Assembly (NCBI GenBank): GCA_003339415.1
Contig: PDHQ01000071.1
Span: 1-64,000 of the forward strand
DNA from: Ophiocordyceps camponoti-saundersi (nom. inval.)
Lineage: Eukaryota > Ascomycota > Sordariomycetes > Hypocreales > Ophiocordycipitaceae
Reading direction: 5' to 3'
Length of the DNA stretch: 64,000 bases
Position numbers and translations under genes: made by a program
The notes under the pieces: model-generated
The model's input: only the letters and a program-made list of their open reading frames with translations
Database searches by the model: none
Told to the model about the DNA's origin: nothing
Shown here: in pieces, positions 1-11,529 of the stretch
Numbering within the stretch: position 1 is the stretch's first letter
Layout of the letters: every line of letters starts with the position of its first letter

Positions 1-13
1 CCCCCCCCCCCCC
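1..13. other. poly-C tract at window edge
   Basis: The window opens with 13 consecutive C. A longer poly-C tract borders the N gap near 56.4 kb, so this is probably the edge of a sequencing or assembly break and not native sequence. The first gene is truncated here. Confidence 0.6.
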
Positions 14-69
14 TTTGGAATCAAAAAAGACACGGGTAAGCCGTTCTAACCCTTTCTTTTTTCTGGTAG

Positions 70-332
70 GCTTTGGCAGCAAGGCTACGGCTGAGTTCAC
101 GTCGACGCAAGGGCGACGAGAGGTGCTGACGATGCGGGGCGATTGGATGGACAGTTCGGTCAGCATCGTCTGCGACTCGGGCGCGACGGTGGCGGCTATT
201 GATCGTAAGCTGTTCAATGTGCGCGAGTTTATGGGCGTGCAGAAGTATGCGCTTCATGTTGCGCCGGGGGTCGATATGGCTCTCATGGTTGCGCTTTGCG
301 TTGCCTTTGACGAGGCGAATAATGAGAAGTAG
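70..332 (+). CDS. LURP-one-related (tubby-like fold) protein, C-terminal exon, partial
   Basis: Only the last exon is present. The translation carries the typical end of the LOR/DUF567 family: a segment with RGDWMD, then ATVAAIDRK, then YALHVAPGVDMALMVALC, and a short acidic tail before the stop. In this family the chain forms a 12-stranded tubby-like barrel around a central helix. Many members are of unknown function, and a phospholipid scramblase-like role is only suggested by fold. A splice acceptor (TAG at 67-69), with a CTAAC branch site at 47-51 and a pyrimidine tract, precedes the exon. The donor must lie in the lost sequence to the left, because the visible GTAAG at 36 would leave an intron of only 34 bp. 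The apparent start codon near position 15 is therefore not real. Confidence 0.72.
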
Positions 333-659
333 GTTGAGATGTATGTATGTATGTTGTATGTGCTTTCAGCGGTTGGTCTTGGGAACGAGGGGACAGAATG
401 ACACTGATGAGCTTCGGTTGGGTCTGGGTTGAAGAGGAAAAGGCGCTTTCAAATATGTATGTTGTGTGTATGTTCAGCGAGTGATGATGGGCCTTTCTTT
501 CAGCTGCTTTCATATTGCTTCTCGAATAGATTGTCTGAGGGGCGAATTCCTCTCTCGAGTCTGTCTCAAGTCTTTCTCGTGTCTCTCCTGAAAGAGGACT
601 GGCCACATTCTGTATTGAGGCCTTTACGTCGTGCGTTGTTTCATATAAACTTCGCGGTC

Positions 660-700
660 GCATCACGTGTGCTCGCAAGTACGGATGCACGTGACGTTCA
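660..700 (+). promoter_or_regulatory. paired CACGTG boxes plus CRE-like TGACGT upstream of ERO1
   Basis: Two CACGTG E-boxes lie at 664-669 and 688-693; the second runs directly into TGACGT (691-696). They lie about 290-315 bp before the ERO1 start codon. CACGTG is bound by bHLH factors such as Cbf1 and TGACGT by bZIP factors. ERO1 is a classical unfolded-protein-response target, so a bZIP site is plausible, but the match to a HacA element is not exact. Confidence 0.4.
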
Positions 701-978
701 AATGCCTTTCATCTATAAACCCGACGATACCAGGTGGCATCTTCTCACATCACTTCTCACATCATCATCTTGAGGGTTACTTTCCACAGGGGCTTTTGCT
801 GACCTGTTCCCCCTTTCGCCGGGTGCTTCCTTCAAGTTCTCCATCCCTTTTCTATCCTCATGCTTGCCGCCACGTTCAACTCCCGGACCTCATTCGCGCT
901 TCAAAGCCCCGACGGCTTTCCCTCGCTATCTGGTCGCATTCGCTTCGATCGCATTCGACCCAACTTCCCGTCAACAGC

Positions 979-2892
979 ATGAACAACAGGTCGGCCGGTC
1001 GGCTCTTCTTCCTATCTCTCTTCTCCCTATGGTCCGCACCGTCGGCCTGCTCGGCGCCTCAAGCCGACTGCGCTGTAAACCCTCCCGTAATTAACTCCGG
1101 GCTAATGCAGCTCGTTAATGTCTCGCCGTTGCAGATATCGCCAAAGTCTATTGTCAACGACGCTTGCGCCTCTTATGCGACTCTCGACAAACTCAACGGC
1201 AGACTAAAACCGGTCGTCGATCACCTCGTCACCTCGTCCGACTTCTTCTCCCATTACCGCCTCAACCTCTTTAACAAAAGATGCCCCTTCTGGAACGATG
1301 CCAACGCCATGTGCGGCAACATAGGATGCGCCGTCGAGACGCTGGACAACGAAGCTGACGTGCCTGAAGTGTGGCGCGCCAGGGAGCTGAGCAAGCTCGA
1401 GGGTCCCCGCGCTAAGCACCCCGGTCGCCGCGAGCAGCGTCAGCATCCCCAACGTCCGCTACAGGGCAAGCTCGGCGAGGACGTCGGTGAGAGCTGCGTC
1501 GTTGAGTACGACGACGAATGCGACGAGCGCGATTACTGTGTTCCCGAAGACGAGAGCGACGCCTCCAAGGGAGACTATGTCAGCTTGCTGCGCAACCCGG
1601 AGCGCTTCACTGGCTACGGCGGCGAGAGCGCGCACCAGGTCTGGAATGCCATCTATGGGGAAAACTGCTTCTCGCGAAGCTCTTTTCCGCGTTCCGCCCG
1701 CCTCGGCTCCCCGTCGCCTTCACCCGCCGGCCCGGCCGCGCGGGACCTCAAGCACGTCATGGACGCCGCCGGCCGCCTGGCCCAGCTTCAGGCAGAGCGC
1801 CAACAGCGCCCCAACGTGCCCTTTGTCGCCAGCACCGGCTTCGAGGCCGACGACGAGTGTCTGGAGAAGCGCGTCTTCTACAGGGTCGTGTCGGGCATGC
1901 ACGCCAGCATCAGCGCCCACCTTTGCTGGGGGTTCCTCAACCAGATGACGGGCGAGTGGCAACCCAACCTGGCCTGCTACCTCAACCGGCTCCACGACCA
2001 CCCGGAGCGCATAAGCAACCTCTACTTCAACTTCGCCCTCGTCACGCGGGCCGTGGCCAAGCTCGGCCCTTACCTCGGCGGGTCGCACTACACGTTCTGC
2101 ACCGGCGACCCGTCCGAGGACAGCGCGACGCGTGCCAAGGTCCTCCAGGTGACGCAGCAGGCGGCGAGCGTGCCGCAAATCTTTGACGAGAGCCTCATGT
2201 TCGTCAACGGCGAGGGGCCATCTCTGAAGGAAGATTTCCGCAACCGCTTCCGCAACATTAGCCGCCTCATGGACTGCGTCGGCTGCGACAAGTGCCGTCT
2301 CTGGGGTAAAATACAGACCAACGGTTACGGCACGGCGCTCAAGGTTCTCTTCGAATTTAAGAACAGCAGCGACGACGTACCGGCGTTGAAGCGCACCGAG
2401 CTCGTCGCCCTGTTCAACACGTACGCCCGTCTCGGCGAATCGCTGAGAGCTGTCGGCAAGTTTCGAGAGATGGCAGGGGGGCCGAAATTGACAGATGATG
2501 ATGATGATGATGGGAATGCTGGTGACGACGAGTCACTCGATCACGAAATCGAAGACGAGGCGGTGCGCGAGTTTATTGCCCTCCGTCGACGCGGGCCGAA
2601 GAGCGATTCTTTATGGGACAGAGTTGTTCACGAGGTGGAACGCTTCCGCGCGGCCGTCAAGATTGTGTTGAGCGGATGGATGCGGGCACCCAAGACCTTG
2701 TATGTTTCTCCACTACCGGCTGTTGAAAAGTGAGACTGAACGAGCTGACCTTTTATCTACTTTCTTAATCTTCACAGCTGGCATATCATTTATACAGAAA
2801 CAATACGTCTGTGGCAGTTTTGGGTCGGGTTGCCGGTCACTCCCCGGCAGTGGAAGATTCAGTTCCCGGACGTCAACCGGGACGAGCTTTAG
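979..2892 (+). CDS. ERO1: ERO1, endoplasmic reticulum thiol oxidase
   Basis: Flavin-dependent oxidase that reoxidises protein disulfide isomerase in the ER lumen, passing electrons to oxygen. The start chosen begins MNNRSAGRLFF, a hydrophobic signal peptide ending near SACSAP. The reading frame is open further upstream, but that extension lacks family similarity. The shuttle-cysteine region follows (QADCAVNPP), then a block with NKRCPFWNDANAMC. The active-site CxxCxxC is present as CVGCDKC, followed by RLWGKIQTNGYGTALK. An acidic run (six Asp) lies in the C-terminal third. There are two exons, 979-2699 and 2778-2892; the intron 2700-2777 starts GTATGT and ends CACAG. Splicing gives the conserved end LPVTPRQWKIQFPDVN and then RDEL. 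Total 611 aa, normal for fungal ERO1. The C-terminal RDEL resembles an ER-retrieval signal. Confidence 0.93.
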
Positions 2893-3294
2893 TGCAAGTG
2901 GGGGAATTTATCTGCATTGATGGGCGATGAGGCGTTGGAGGCTTCTGGATCAGCTTAGATTTCCTCTTCTACGGCATTGTGTACTCTCCAGCGATGAGTT
3001 TGATTTAATGCTTCTTTTTGATGGGCTTTGCTTGGTGCGTTGATGATGATGGATGCGTAGGGTAGTTGTACATACTCGTTTCTATCATCTGTCTAGCGTG
3101 TATAGAGGAGTTTAGTTGATGAGTCTGAGCTTGGAGCTGTCGGTCTTAGATATTCAACGGTTCAAGAGGTGTGTTTCGCCTGACGTTGCTCGCGCAAGAC
3201 AGCCACGTTGGCGACTGTGACGAAGTGTTGATAGGAAGAATAGTGCGTGGGCTGTATATACAGAAAGAACTGGTATTTATCCAACGTCGAGATA
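2893..3294. other. 3' flank of ERO1, no gene seen
   Basis: About 400 bp of T-rich sequence following the ERO1 stop. I see no coding frame with family similarity. It probably holds the ERO1 3' UTR and the 5' flank of the tRNA gene. Confidence 0.6.
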
Positions 3295-3387
3295 GGCACT
3301 TTGGCCGAGTGGTCTAAGGCGCCGTGTTCAGGTCAATTGATCTTTCGCGGTCTGTATAAGGCGTGGGTTCGAATCCCACAGGTGTCA
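3295..3387 (+). tRNA. tRNA-Leu(CAG) with a 12-nt intron
   Basis: Folds as a class II (long variable arm) tRNA. The acceptor strand GGCACTT pairs with AGGTGTC, with discriminator A. The D arm carries GGCCGAGTGG, a leucine-type A box, and the T arm is GTGGG-TTCGAAT-CCCAC, an intact B box. The anticodon stem CCGTG pairs with CGCGG. The loop TTCAGG places CAG at positions 34-36, and a 12-nt intron sits after position 37, the canonical place. A T-rich run (TTTCTTTT) just downstream can serve as the pol III terminator. Confidence 0.9.
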
Positions 3388-5086
3388 TTTCTTTTGCCGA
3401 TTTCGCAATCATGATTTCTGATTTTTTTTTGTTTGTGCCTGTTTGTGATGGTGATTTTTACTCGCTTTCAGGCTATTCAGTTTTATACATAATGTGTTTG
3501 TCCCTAAGCGTCTCAGATGTTTCACTAGATGTGTTTGTATAGACATCTATAGGTTTAAGCGTTGGCTCGTTTTTCCTCTCTTACATACATGATACCAGCC
3601 TTTATATGACGCTGATGCGTAGGTATGCACATTTAACCCTTATCCTTATCCTTCGCTTTCACAAAACGTATCGTGCTCTTCTCTATGTATGAGGGCTTCC
3701 CTTCTCTATGAAGTCAAGCTCCTCTAGGTTGTGGTAGAGAATGCCTCTCCTTCTTCTCGCATTACTTTGCAACGCGCATGACGAGACATTCGAGGACTGG
3801 GCCGGTTACGGAACAAGGACGTCCCTGTGGATAGTCAAACGTATTGGTGTGGCGTTTTCTTCCTTACGGAAAGAAAGACGTCAGTCAGTTCGAGCTCGGA
3901 AGCCGTTCCTTCGTTGCTGGAGGAGCTCTATGAGGCTGCTGGGCTAATGTTGGCAAAAGATGTAATGATCCTCGCTGTGTTGTTAACTGGCTGAGTGACT
4001 CTTCTGTGGAAGATGTTGATGAAACCATGGCTTGAGGTGAAGATTGGAAGATATCGCTGGTGCCGGATGAAGTTGAAAGTCTGGCTGTTTCTGTATCTTT
4101 TGACGTGGTGGTAGAAGGCGGCTGCTTTACCGGGAAAACCGGCCGACGGGTGCTTCTTGCTGCCCGTCGTTTTGGCCGACGACTCGTCCTTGTTGTCCGT
4201 ATTCTGTTTCTATTCGGGTTCTTATTGTCCGTCTTTTCTTTGTTCTCCTTGTACTCGTTGCTGTCTTCCGAGCTGTATCTCGGCTCTCTGTCTTCCGAGC
4301 TCTGGCTCGATTCTATGTCTCCTGGAACGACTTCTACGTCCATGTGTGAATGAATCGTTCGGCATCTCGGATGTTGGAGATGTAGGTATGGCCGAGTATT
4401 CGTATGTCATTCAGTGAAGGCCTTTGACTGTGGCTGTGAAGAAGAGTTTTCGAGATAGTCTGCGAGTCGACAGTTATCTGAGACTCGTGGATTTTGGTGG
4501 ATGAGGCCGAGGATGCGACGGCCCTTGAAGGGTGTGTTCCATTTTCCATGTGCGTTGACCAGTTCATGCGGTGCTGTGAAGCCGAATAATGTGATTCTTA
4601 TACCAAAGGCTACCAGACCTCGCGGTTCTGTGAATCCAACGATAAAAAGATGGTGTCTAGACAAGGCTGGTGGAAAATATGCAGGGGGGAGGAATGACCC
4701 GATGTGTGTCCGTGATGCAACAGGCCTGCCCGCCTGCCAGCTCGTCTATATGGACGAAGCCGTTGGTGTCCGGAGGATCCGTAAGTCGAAGTGGCGTCAT
4801 CGGATGTTCATCATGTTTTAGTTTCAAGTGTCGAAGACGTTGTGGTTGCAGAGTCGTATGGTATATGGAGACGTGACTGCCGTGACCAAGTTGAGGCTTG
4901 GAGATTCTCGAGCTTGACTAGAGCCTGAGGATAGAACCCGAGGAGAACAGGAAGAGGAACAGCGAAGTCGGGCGGAGGAAGAAGAGGCTCTTTTTATAGG
5001 GAGTCTGTGACTCACAGCCGGGATAGCATGGACGACAAGATGAAACCGTTGGCTGAATCACTGCAAAATAAGAACGCGTACAATGG
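3388..5086. other. 1.7 kb without a confidently identified gene
   Basis: Several short frames on both strands overlap here, but none has recognisable domains. The best candidate is listed separately at 3885-4343 on the minus strand. Minus-strand fragments at 4407-4664 and 4824-5015 could be further exons of the same gene, but I could not find a convincing set of splice sites joining them. Confidence 0.4.
3885..4343 (-). CDS. hypothetical Ser/Thr/Arg-rich ORF, doubtful
   Basis: A 152-codon open frame whose product starts MDVEVVPGDIESSQSSEDRE. It has an acidic-serine N-terminus, then a basic Arg/Thr-rich middle (RTTRTSRRPKRRAARSTRR), then a Ser/Thr tail. It looks disordered and I recognise no domain. 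The composition could also arise from a chance frame. If it is a gene, upstream exons on the minus strand near 4400-5000 are possible. Confidence 0.22.
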   Translation of the reverse strand: MDVEVVPGDIESSQSSEDREPRYSSEDSNEYKENKEKTDNKNPNRNRIRTTRTSRRPKRRAARSTRRPVFPVKQPPSTTTSKDTETARLSTSSGTSDIFQSSPQAMVSSTSSTEESLSQLTTQRGSLHLLPTLAQQPHRAPPATKERLPSSN

Positions 5087-5205
5087 TTGAATGTAACGAG
5101 TCACGCCAACGTGACGGACATACGAACAGTGAGTGGCGGAGCCGTGGTCAGTGCATCGGAGAGGATAAATAACAGCATGGAGCAACCCCTAGGCGTCCCT
5201 TCCTT

Positions 5206-5237
5206 GTCATCATCATCATCATCATCATCATCATCAA
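5206..5237. repeat. (TCA)n microsatellite
   Basis: Uninterrupted TCA repeat of about ten units, just upstream of the Nudix gene, probably in its promoter or 5' UTR. Confidence 0.9.
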
Positions 5238-5349
5238 GTCACCATTTCTTCAATCCAACAAAGAAAAATAATCCTCGTCTTACGCCTTTTCCCTTTAACC
5301 GCCAAGAGTCGAAGAAAATAAGGCGAGAAAAGAAGCCATCGTCATCTTC

Positions 5350-6245
5350 ATGTCCTTGCCTGCATCCCCCCTTCACGGCGTTAGCGCCATCATCGCCAAT
5401 TCCAAAGGCAAACTTCTAGTCGGACGTCGTCTAGCAAGTCACGGAGCAGGTATGTATAGGCAGCTTTCATCAACCTCTTTGCCACTCTCCTCTCTGTCAT
5501 GATATTGAGTACAAAGGAAAAACGTCTAGGCTCGTGGCAGTTGCCTGGCGGACACCTCGAAGAAAACGAAGGCCTCTTGGCTTGCACCGCTCGCGAGGTC
5601 GCGGAAGAGACGGGCTTGCAAGTGCAGCCGACTCGCGTGGTCGACACTACATATGACTTGTTCAGCGACAAGGGCAAACATTACATTACCTGGAACGTTC
5701 TATGCGACTTGAAGGATGCCGACGCCAGGCCCGAAGTGAGTTTAAAAAGATGCGCAGATTAAAGACGGTGACACTGATCATCGAATAAGAACATGGAGCC
5801 TGAAAAGTGCTCGGGATGGGAATGGAAGACTCTCGACGAGCTTCGAAGTCTCACCCTCTTCCTCCCCTTGCGACAGCTTCTAAGCCGATACTCGACCCTG
5901 TCCGACATCATAACCGACGGACGCGGTCCCATCATCGAGCTACCCCAACGCCGAGGCGGGCTCAACATCAAGTGGAGAACGGACGATTCCCAAGACTCGT
6001 CGTATCAGCTGCGTTCCGAGCAGCTGACGTTACCTCCGCTCGGAGATTTTTCCATCATCGATGCAAGCCCCCTTGACGTCAGCGGCGGCTGCTTCACCGT
6101 CCTCGTCTGCGGTCCGGACGGTCGGGATCAGGAGTGGCCTCTGGGGAGAGACATTGCTTTGTTGGACGACGATGGGAAACAGATCAAGACTTTCCTCGAG
6201 CTGTTCCCGGAGGTGAAGAGTGAAGGTGGCCATGCCGTTATGTAG
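5350..6245 (+). CDS. Nudix hydrolase, NUDT15/MutT-like
   Basis: Nudix enzymes hydrolyse nucleoside diphosphates linked to another moiety; NUDT15-type members act on nucleotide triphosphates. Three exons are inferred: 5350-5449, 5530-5735 and 5790-6245 (253 aa). Intron 1 (GTATGT...CTAG) joins SHGAG to SWQLPGGHLE, restoring the family motif. Intron 2 (GTGAGT...AAG, 54 bp) joins DARPE to NMEPEKCSGWEW. The Nudix box is perfect: G-x5-E-x7-REVAEETGL, starting at GGHLEENE. The MEPEKCxGWEW segment is typical of the NUDT15 group. A C-terminal region of about 100 residues after the hydrolase fold has no match that I recognise. The gene ends 123 bp before the left edge of the transposon stack and looks undamaged by RIP. 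Confidence 0.85.
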
Positions 6246-6363
6246 GACCTCGGTAAAGCCGTTCCTTGATTAAGATAAGGGGGGATATGCAAATAGACGT
6301 GTTATTCCATTGCTATATGCGAAATTACCTACTCTATACTAGTGATACCACCTCTTTCTCTCC

Positions 6364-6368
6364 CTGTC
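6364..6368. repeat. target-site duplication CTGTC, left copy (outer element)
   Basis: CTGTC immediately precedes the left LTR (which begins TG). An identical CTGTC at 23893-23897 immediately follows the right LTR (which ends CA). A perfect 5-bp duplication defines the insertion precisely. Confidence 0.93.
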
Positions 6369-6494
6369 TGTGGCCATAGGCCACGTGACTATAGCACGTG
6401 ATATATATATAATATATATATCCTAGCTTAGCTATATAAGGTTCTCCCGGAGAATATATTATTATTATATTATTATACTATCGTGCCCCTAATA
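6369..6494 (+). repeat. left LTR of the gypsy element (126 bp)
   Basis: Begins TGTGGCCATAGG and ends CCCCTAATA, where TA replaces the terminal CA. Its first 32 bp still carry TG and CA dinucleotides, whereas the remainder is RIP-mutated. It contains two CACGTG-like boxes and a TATATAAGG motif that could be the promoter TATA. Confidence 0.93.
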
Positions 6495-8428
6495 GATTAG
6501 TAGTAATCCTACTAACGTTCGTATACCCCGGGGAGCCCCTTATTCCCCTTACCTAACCCTCTCTTCCCGTCTATTACGATTATCCTTATCGGAGATAAAT
6601 CGTTAAGAATACGTATAGTAGTAGTAGCTATTAGCGGCCCTATGCCGCCGCTACTTAATATATTATATCTATAAGTAAGATAATTATAATTACTTCTTAA
6701 TATATTATTATAATATAGTACTAAGCTTTATAAAGTAATTACCGAAAATAATTATATTAAGATTACTAGAATTTTTACTTAATTCCTTAAACTAGACCCT
6801 AATTATTAGCTAGTCGAGTAGGCGACCTCCCTCGTAATATTAAGGCGGGTAGTCACGTCCTAAAAAAAATAAGCTTAGTACCTATTTTATAATATCTTTC
6901 CTTATAATATATTAGCTTAATATTTACGAATATTAAGTATAATTATTAATAATATATTCTAAGATATAACCGAAGCTATAAACTTTACTTAAGCTTATTT
7001 ACCGTTATCTACCTCCTCCTTATTCTATTTATAGTTATTAGAAAAACCTAACTTACTACGCTTAAAGTTACTTATATTATATTTTATAAACGCTATAAAG
7101 TAACTTTATATTAATACTAAATTTTAGCGTATATTATTACTATTCCTTAAATATACGTAAAAGGTAAAATAAGTTAAGATATTTACTAGCTTACCCGGAG
7201 ATTACGCTAAAAGCTCTGGACTTACTCTAAGTATTACGCTTATACTAAACTTATCGAATACCTTAAAAATATTACTTATAGCTAATCTTACTATATAGAT
7301 AATTACCTATATATTTAGGGAAAATAACTAAAATATAATATCTTTAATAATAAAAGCTATTTATAATATCCGTAATAACTTACGATTTACCTTAGGTATA
7401 TCGGCCGGAGGCGTTATAATTACCTTATACTTAATAGATATTACTTTTTAAAACTTAGATAAGAGAGATCTTACTAATATTAATATATTATTAAATAGTA
7501 AGTTAATTATTTATACGTATATATTTATATTTAGTAATAAGCTTTAATACCTTATAAGGACTTATAGCGAGATCTTAGTATATAAAATATAAACTTAATA
7601 TTTATAAAGATTAGCCCTTATTTAATATACTTAAATCCTATCCGAAGAAATATAATAAGCGCTAAAAGAAAATATTATTAAGGATATCGTTACTAAGTTA
7701 TATAACCGCTTTAAGCCTTATTATAGCGATACTATAATACGATTTCGATAAGCACGCTTCGAGCTTATTAATATCTATTATAGCTAAGATATCTACGTAT
7801 TTATTTAATAAATTATCTATAATACTAGGACTTATAATTACGATACTTAAAGCTAGCTACGCGTAGTATATTAGGTATTTAATAAAGTACTTTAAGGAGT
7901 AATAAATAAACCTAGCGAATATATAACTATCGATAGCTTTTTCTAATCTATCTAAGTTAAGGACTTAGCTATCCGATAATAAGTATTAGAGAAATACCGC
8001 GGCACGCCGAATATCTTACTAATATTACGATAAGGCTAAAGCTTATATAACGCTTTACCTTAATTTAGGCCTACTTTTAAACCTTTTAAACCGGACTAAT
8101 AGGGGCTATTATTTAGTAAAAGTTAGGATAAACGCGGTTACGGGGGCCGGGGCCTCTATAATATAAACCGAGAGTATAGCTATAACTTATAAAAGTATAG
8201 CTATAACTTACTATATAGTTATAGCTATAAGCTTAATTTATACCGCGGAGTAAACTATAGTAAAGGTAATAGCTACCGCCCGCCTTATAATAAAAGTAAT
8301 AGCTATAGTAATAGCTACGGCCGAGGTAATTACTAAAACCTACCTTATTTTTATAATAGCCCTAATTATTAGCTCCTACTTAACTAAACGCTATACTAAA
8401 GCGGCCGTAACTTATTCCGAGAGGCACC
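6495..8428 (+). pseudogene. gag-like region of the gypsy element, left part
   Basis: AT-rich, with TAG/TAA stops throughout as expected after RIP. From about 7650 a plus-strand frame reads like the end of a gag protein: a segment like KPYYSDT--RFR-ARFELINIYYS, then a Gly/Arg/Tyr/Asn-rich tail near 8130-8330. The region is cut off by the copia insertion at 8434 and its continuation lies right of 17181. Confidence 0.5.
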
Positions 8429-8433
8429 CTTAC
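8429..8433. repeat. target-site duplication CTTAC, left copy (copia element)
   Basis: CTTAC directly precedes the left 276-bp LTR. The same five bases follow the right LTR at 17177-17181. Confidence 0.92.
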
Positions 8434-8709
8434 TATTAAGGTATCTTATAATACCTTAATAGCCTCGTATTATCCCTATAGCCTCGTCCCTTCGTATAGC
8501 CTTCCTGAGTTATAAGGAACCTTTATATAAGATCCTTCTAATCTTATAACTCCTTACTTTACTCTTTATATTCCTTACTATTATTTTATATATTCGATTA
8601 GGTATTTAGATAGCTACCCTCCCCGTACGTTATATACGAAAAGGTAATCGCAATAATATACTCCTTTTTAGGACCTTTACGTTACTAATAATAGATAGCC
8701 TATCTAATA
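8434..8709 (+). repeat. left LTR of the copia element (276 bp)
   Basis: Starts TATTAAGGTATCTT (TG changed to TA) and ends CTAATA. It aligns without gaps to 16901-17176; by eye about 29 differences, all transitions. Confidence 0.93.
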
Positions 8710-11048
8710 TTAATTAGTATATTAGGTAATATATAAATTAGCTAAGATAGAAAAGACGATTACGGATAAAAAAATTAGTAATTTATTATACTTAACCTTA
8801 CCTTTTTATATAACTTAGTAATATATATAATAGTTACCTTATACGATAAAGAAAGAAGATAGGTTTTTCCCTATACCGAACCCCCTCGGACGATAATAAT
8901 AGCTTTATATACTCTATTATCTAATAAGAACTCTCGTACGCTTTTAGCACTTTCGAACGCGCCTACGCCCGCGTATACTTAGCCCGAACTAACTTAGGTA
9001 ACCCCGGAACCGACCTAAACCTAGGCTTAGGAACCCGACCTAATTATATATAAAGAGATAGCCGAAGGAAGTACTATCCCGGTCTATATATAGTAAGTAA
9101 AAACTAGCCCGGATTTCTAGGAAACTAACTCGAAAATCGTAAATAGACCCTTAGATATTAAACTTATAATATACGTAGGAAAGATTATATACGAAGCGAT
9201 ATACTTAAGAATTAGGGGCTCCCTTCTTACTAAAAGCGCCTAGGAAAATTTCTACGAATAGACTAAATATTAGGTAAAGTAAGTTTCTTATCCGTTTCTT
9301 AAGGCCTTCTTATAGCTTCTTAAGGAATAAGGTATTACCGTACGATAAACTAATAGCTTTATCGAGAAATTCCTCTCTATAATTAAAGCTTCGTATAATT
9401 ACGTTTCGGCTACTTTTTCGATAACCTTAGTAACCCTTACCTTAGAGCTTATTTAGAAAATTATCCTATCGATTAAGGTTCCCCTCCGTATAACTCTTAG
9501 CATAACTCCTAATATAACCCCGTACGAAGTAAAGGAAATACTAAACCTATTTATAACTCTCGTAATAATCCTAAAAAGCCCGGCCTTCGTTCTTCCCCCC
9601 GTACGACTAATTTATAATAGCCCGATTACTTCTAAGAAAGTTATAATATTTAGTAAAAGCTAGCGAAAAGATTAGAATTACTTAAGCCGTCTATATAATA
9701 TCTTATATAATAAAGCTAAGCTTTTTATATTATATTACTAATAGATTAGTATTACCGAAAACTAATACTATACTATTTTCCCGGATATTCTTACGGGCCT
9801 AGCGTAGTTATATTACCTCTATTATATAAGACCTAAGAAAAGGTAAAATAAGATTTATCGAATACTCGATTCGTATTTTAATATAATAATAAATCGTACG
9901 TAGTATTAGGCTAATTAGACTAGTACGACTTTTACTTCTATATAAAGGAAATACTTAGAGAAAACTATATTAGAAGTCCTCGAGGAATTAATTAAGAAAA
10001 TATAACTCGTATAACGTGCCCTTAGCGAAAGGGAAACTTAACTCTACGCTATAATAATAAGGGCCTACCGTAAGGTGCCGGAACTTAAGCTAGCACTTCT
10101 CTCTACGAAGCCCTTATACGAAGAGTTTTTCTCTATTTTTTATATATTACTTTAGGTCGCCTTTAACTATAGGAAAATGTCTAACTAGTTTTTTATTAAT
10201 TAACGTTATCGTATAAACTCCCTACGACTAAATTTACCCCGACTAAAGTTCTATATAGGTAAATTTAAATAGGTCTAGTAGGAGGACCGCCGCCTATTAC
10301 CCCGTACGAAGAAGCGCTATTTTATTTATAAAAAAAAAAGGTATTAGTCGATAAATTATAAGTAAGGGGACTTCGACCGCGCGAGAAAGGTATACTTTAC
10401 TTTATACGAAGAATTCGATAAGGACCCCTCTATAGATAATAAATTCGAAGCCTTTCTCCTTAAGTATAAAGGATATAACGTTATTAATAACTTTAATAAC
10501 TTATTATATAAAGAGGAAAACGAGGACGCTCCTAAAGAAGCTACTTAATTTATCCTCTTAAGTGCCTTTATATATCGATTTATAAGAGAAGATATCTTCG
10601 TATAGTAAACCGTACGATTAGGTAATTAAGTTTTTCTTATAGACGCCTATTATACGGAATACTAAGGATAATTTTAGGATACTAGCGCTGCGAACTTCTT
10701 TACTATTAGTAGAGATTAGGCCGAAGTATTTATATAAAAAAATCTAAATATATAAATCGACTAAACCCTAAGTATTATAATAATTAAGTTTAGTAGCTTA
10801 GCCGCTATAACTTTAATTAGTATAATTAATATTAATAGCCCTCTCGGTATTATACGGTATTACGTTCTTAATACCCTTACGCTATTCCTCCTTTCCCTTA
10901 GAGATATAGATCGCCTAAGGGTATACTTCGATAATATTAGGAACGTTATTATACGTAAGGATAGTTAGACGATCCCTATTATACGGAAATAGGGATATCT
11001 ATTCTTCTATATATCTCCGCGTAAAGCTACCCTTTTTTTTATAAAAGT

Positions 11049-11053
11049 ATAGC
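11049..11053. repeat. target-site duplication ATAGC, left copy (innermost element)
   Basis: ATAGC abuts the left 210-bp LTR, and the identical pentamer follows the right LTR at 12831-12835. Confidence 0.92.
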
Positions 11054-11263
11054 TATAAGGGATTAGTCTATAACTAATCGTAGCTAGATAAGGGGGATTA
11101 TAGCGGATATGTTTAGGTCTTCCTAATAGCGCTTAGTTATCGCGCGGGGTATATAGCTAGCTCGGGAAGGGGGCTTCTCTCCTTTCTCCTTCCTCTCTTC
11201 GATAGCTTTAATTATAACTTTACTTTAGCTTACTTCTATAATCGCCTTAGTAAGACTATTATA
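11054..11263 (+). repeat. left LTR of the innermost element (210 bp)
   Basis: Starts TATAAGGGATTAG and ends GACTATTATA. It aligns gap-free with 12621-12830; about 11 differences by eye, all transitions. Confidence 0.93.
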
Positions 11264-11529
11264 TTAATTAAAGCTCCTCTTACCGCTAACTAAACGTAAA
11301 AATAAGATCTTAGCATAGAATACTATTAAATTCTGCTTATACTAAAGCTGCTCTTAGCTTATTCTAGCTTAGATTCTTAGCTAGCCGCTATATATACTAA
11401 ATTTACGATCGATAGAGCCGTAATTAGGGAGTCTAAGTCCTAATTTTACTATATCTTTTCTTATCTCGGCACTTTCTAGTAAACGTTCTTTCCGTATATT
11501 ATTATAGCTATAGATTTTTCTTATTAGCT

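Noticed and set aside
36..69. 34-bp intron at the left edge
   Set aside because: Too short for a fungal intron and the branch site would lie only about 10 nt from the donor; the real donor is probably lost in the break.
667..978. N-terminal extension of 104 codons in frame with ERO1
   Set aside because: The frame is open, but the product has no similarity to ERO1, while the ATG at 979 starts a proper signal peptide.
1204..2321. Long minus- and plus-strand frames overlapping ERO1
   Set aside because: Shadow frames of a GC-rich gene; Arg/Pro/Ala-rich composition and no domains.
5206..5237. TCA repeats as a CRISPR-like array
   Set aside because: Simple microsatellite with no spacers; the genome is eukaryotic.
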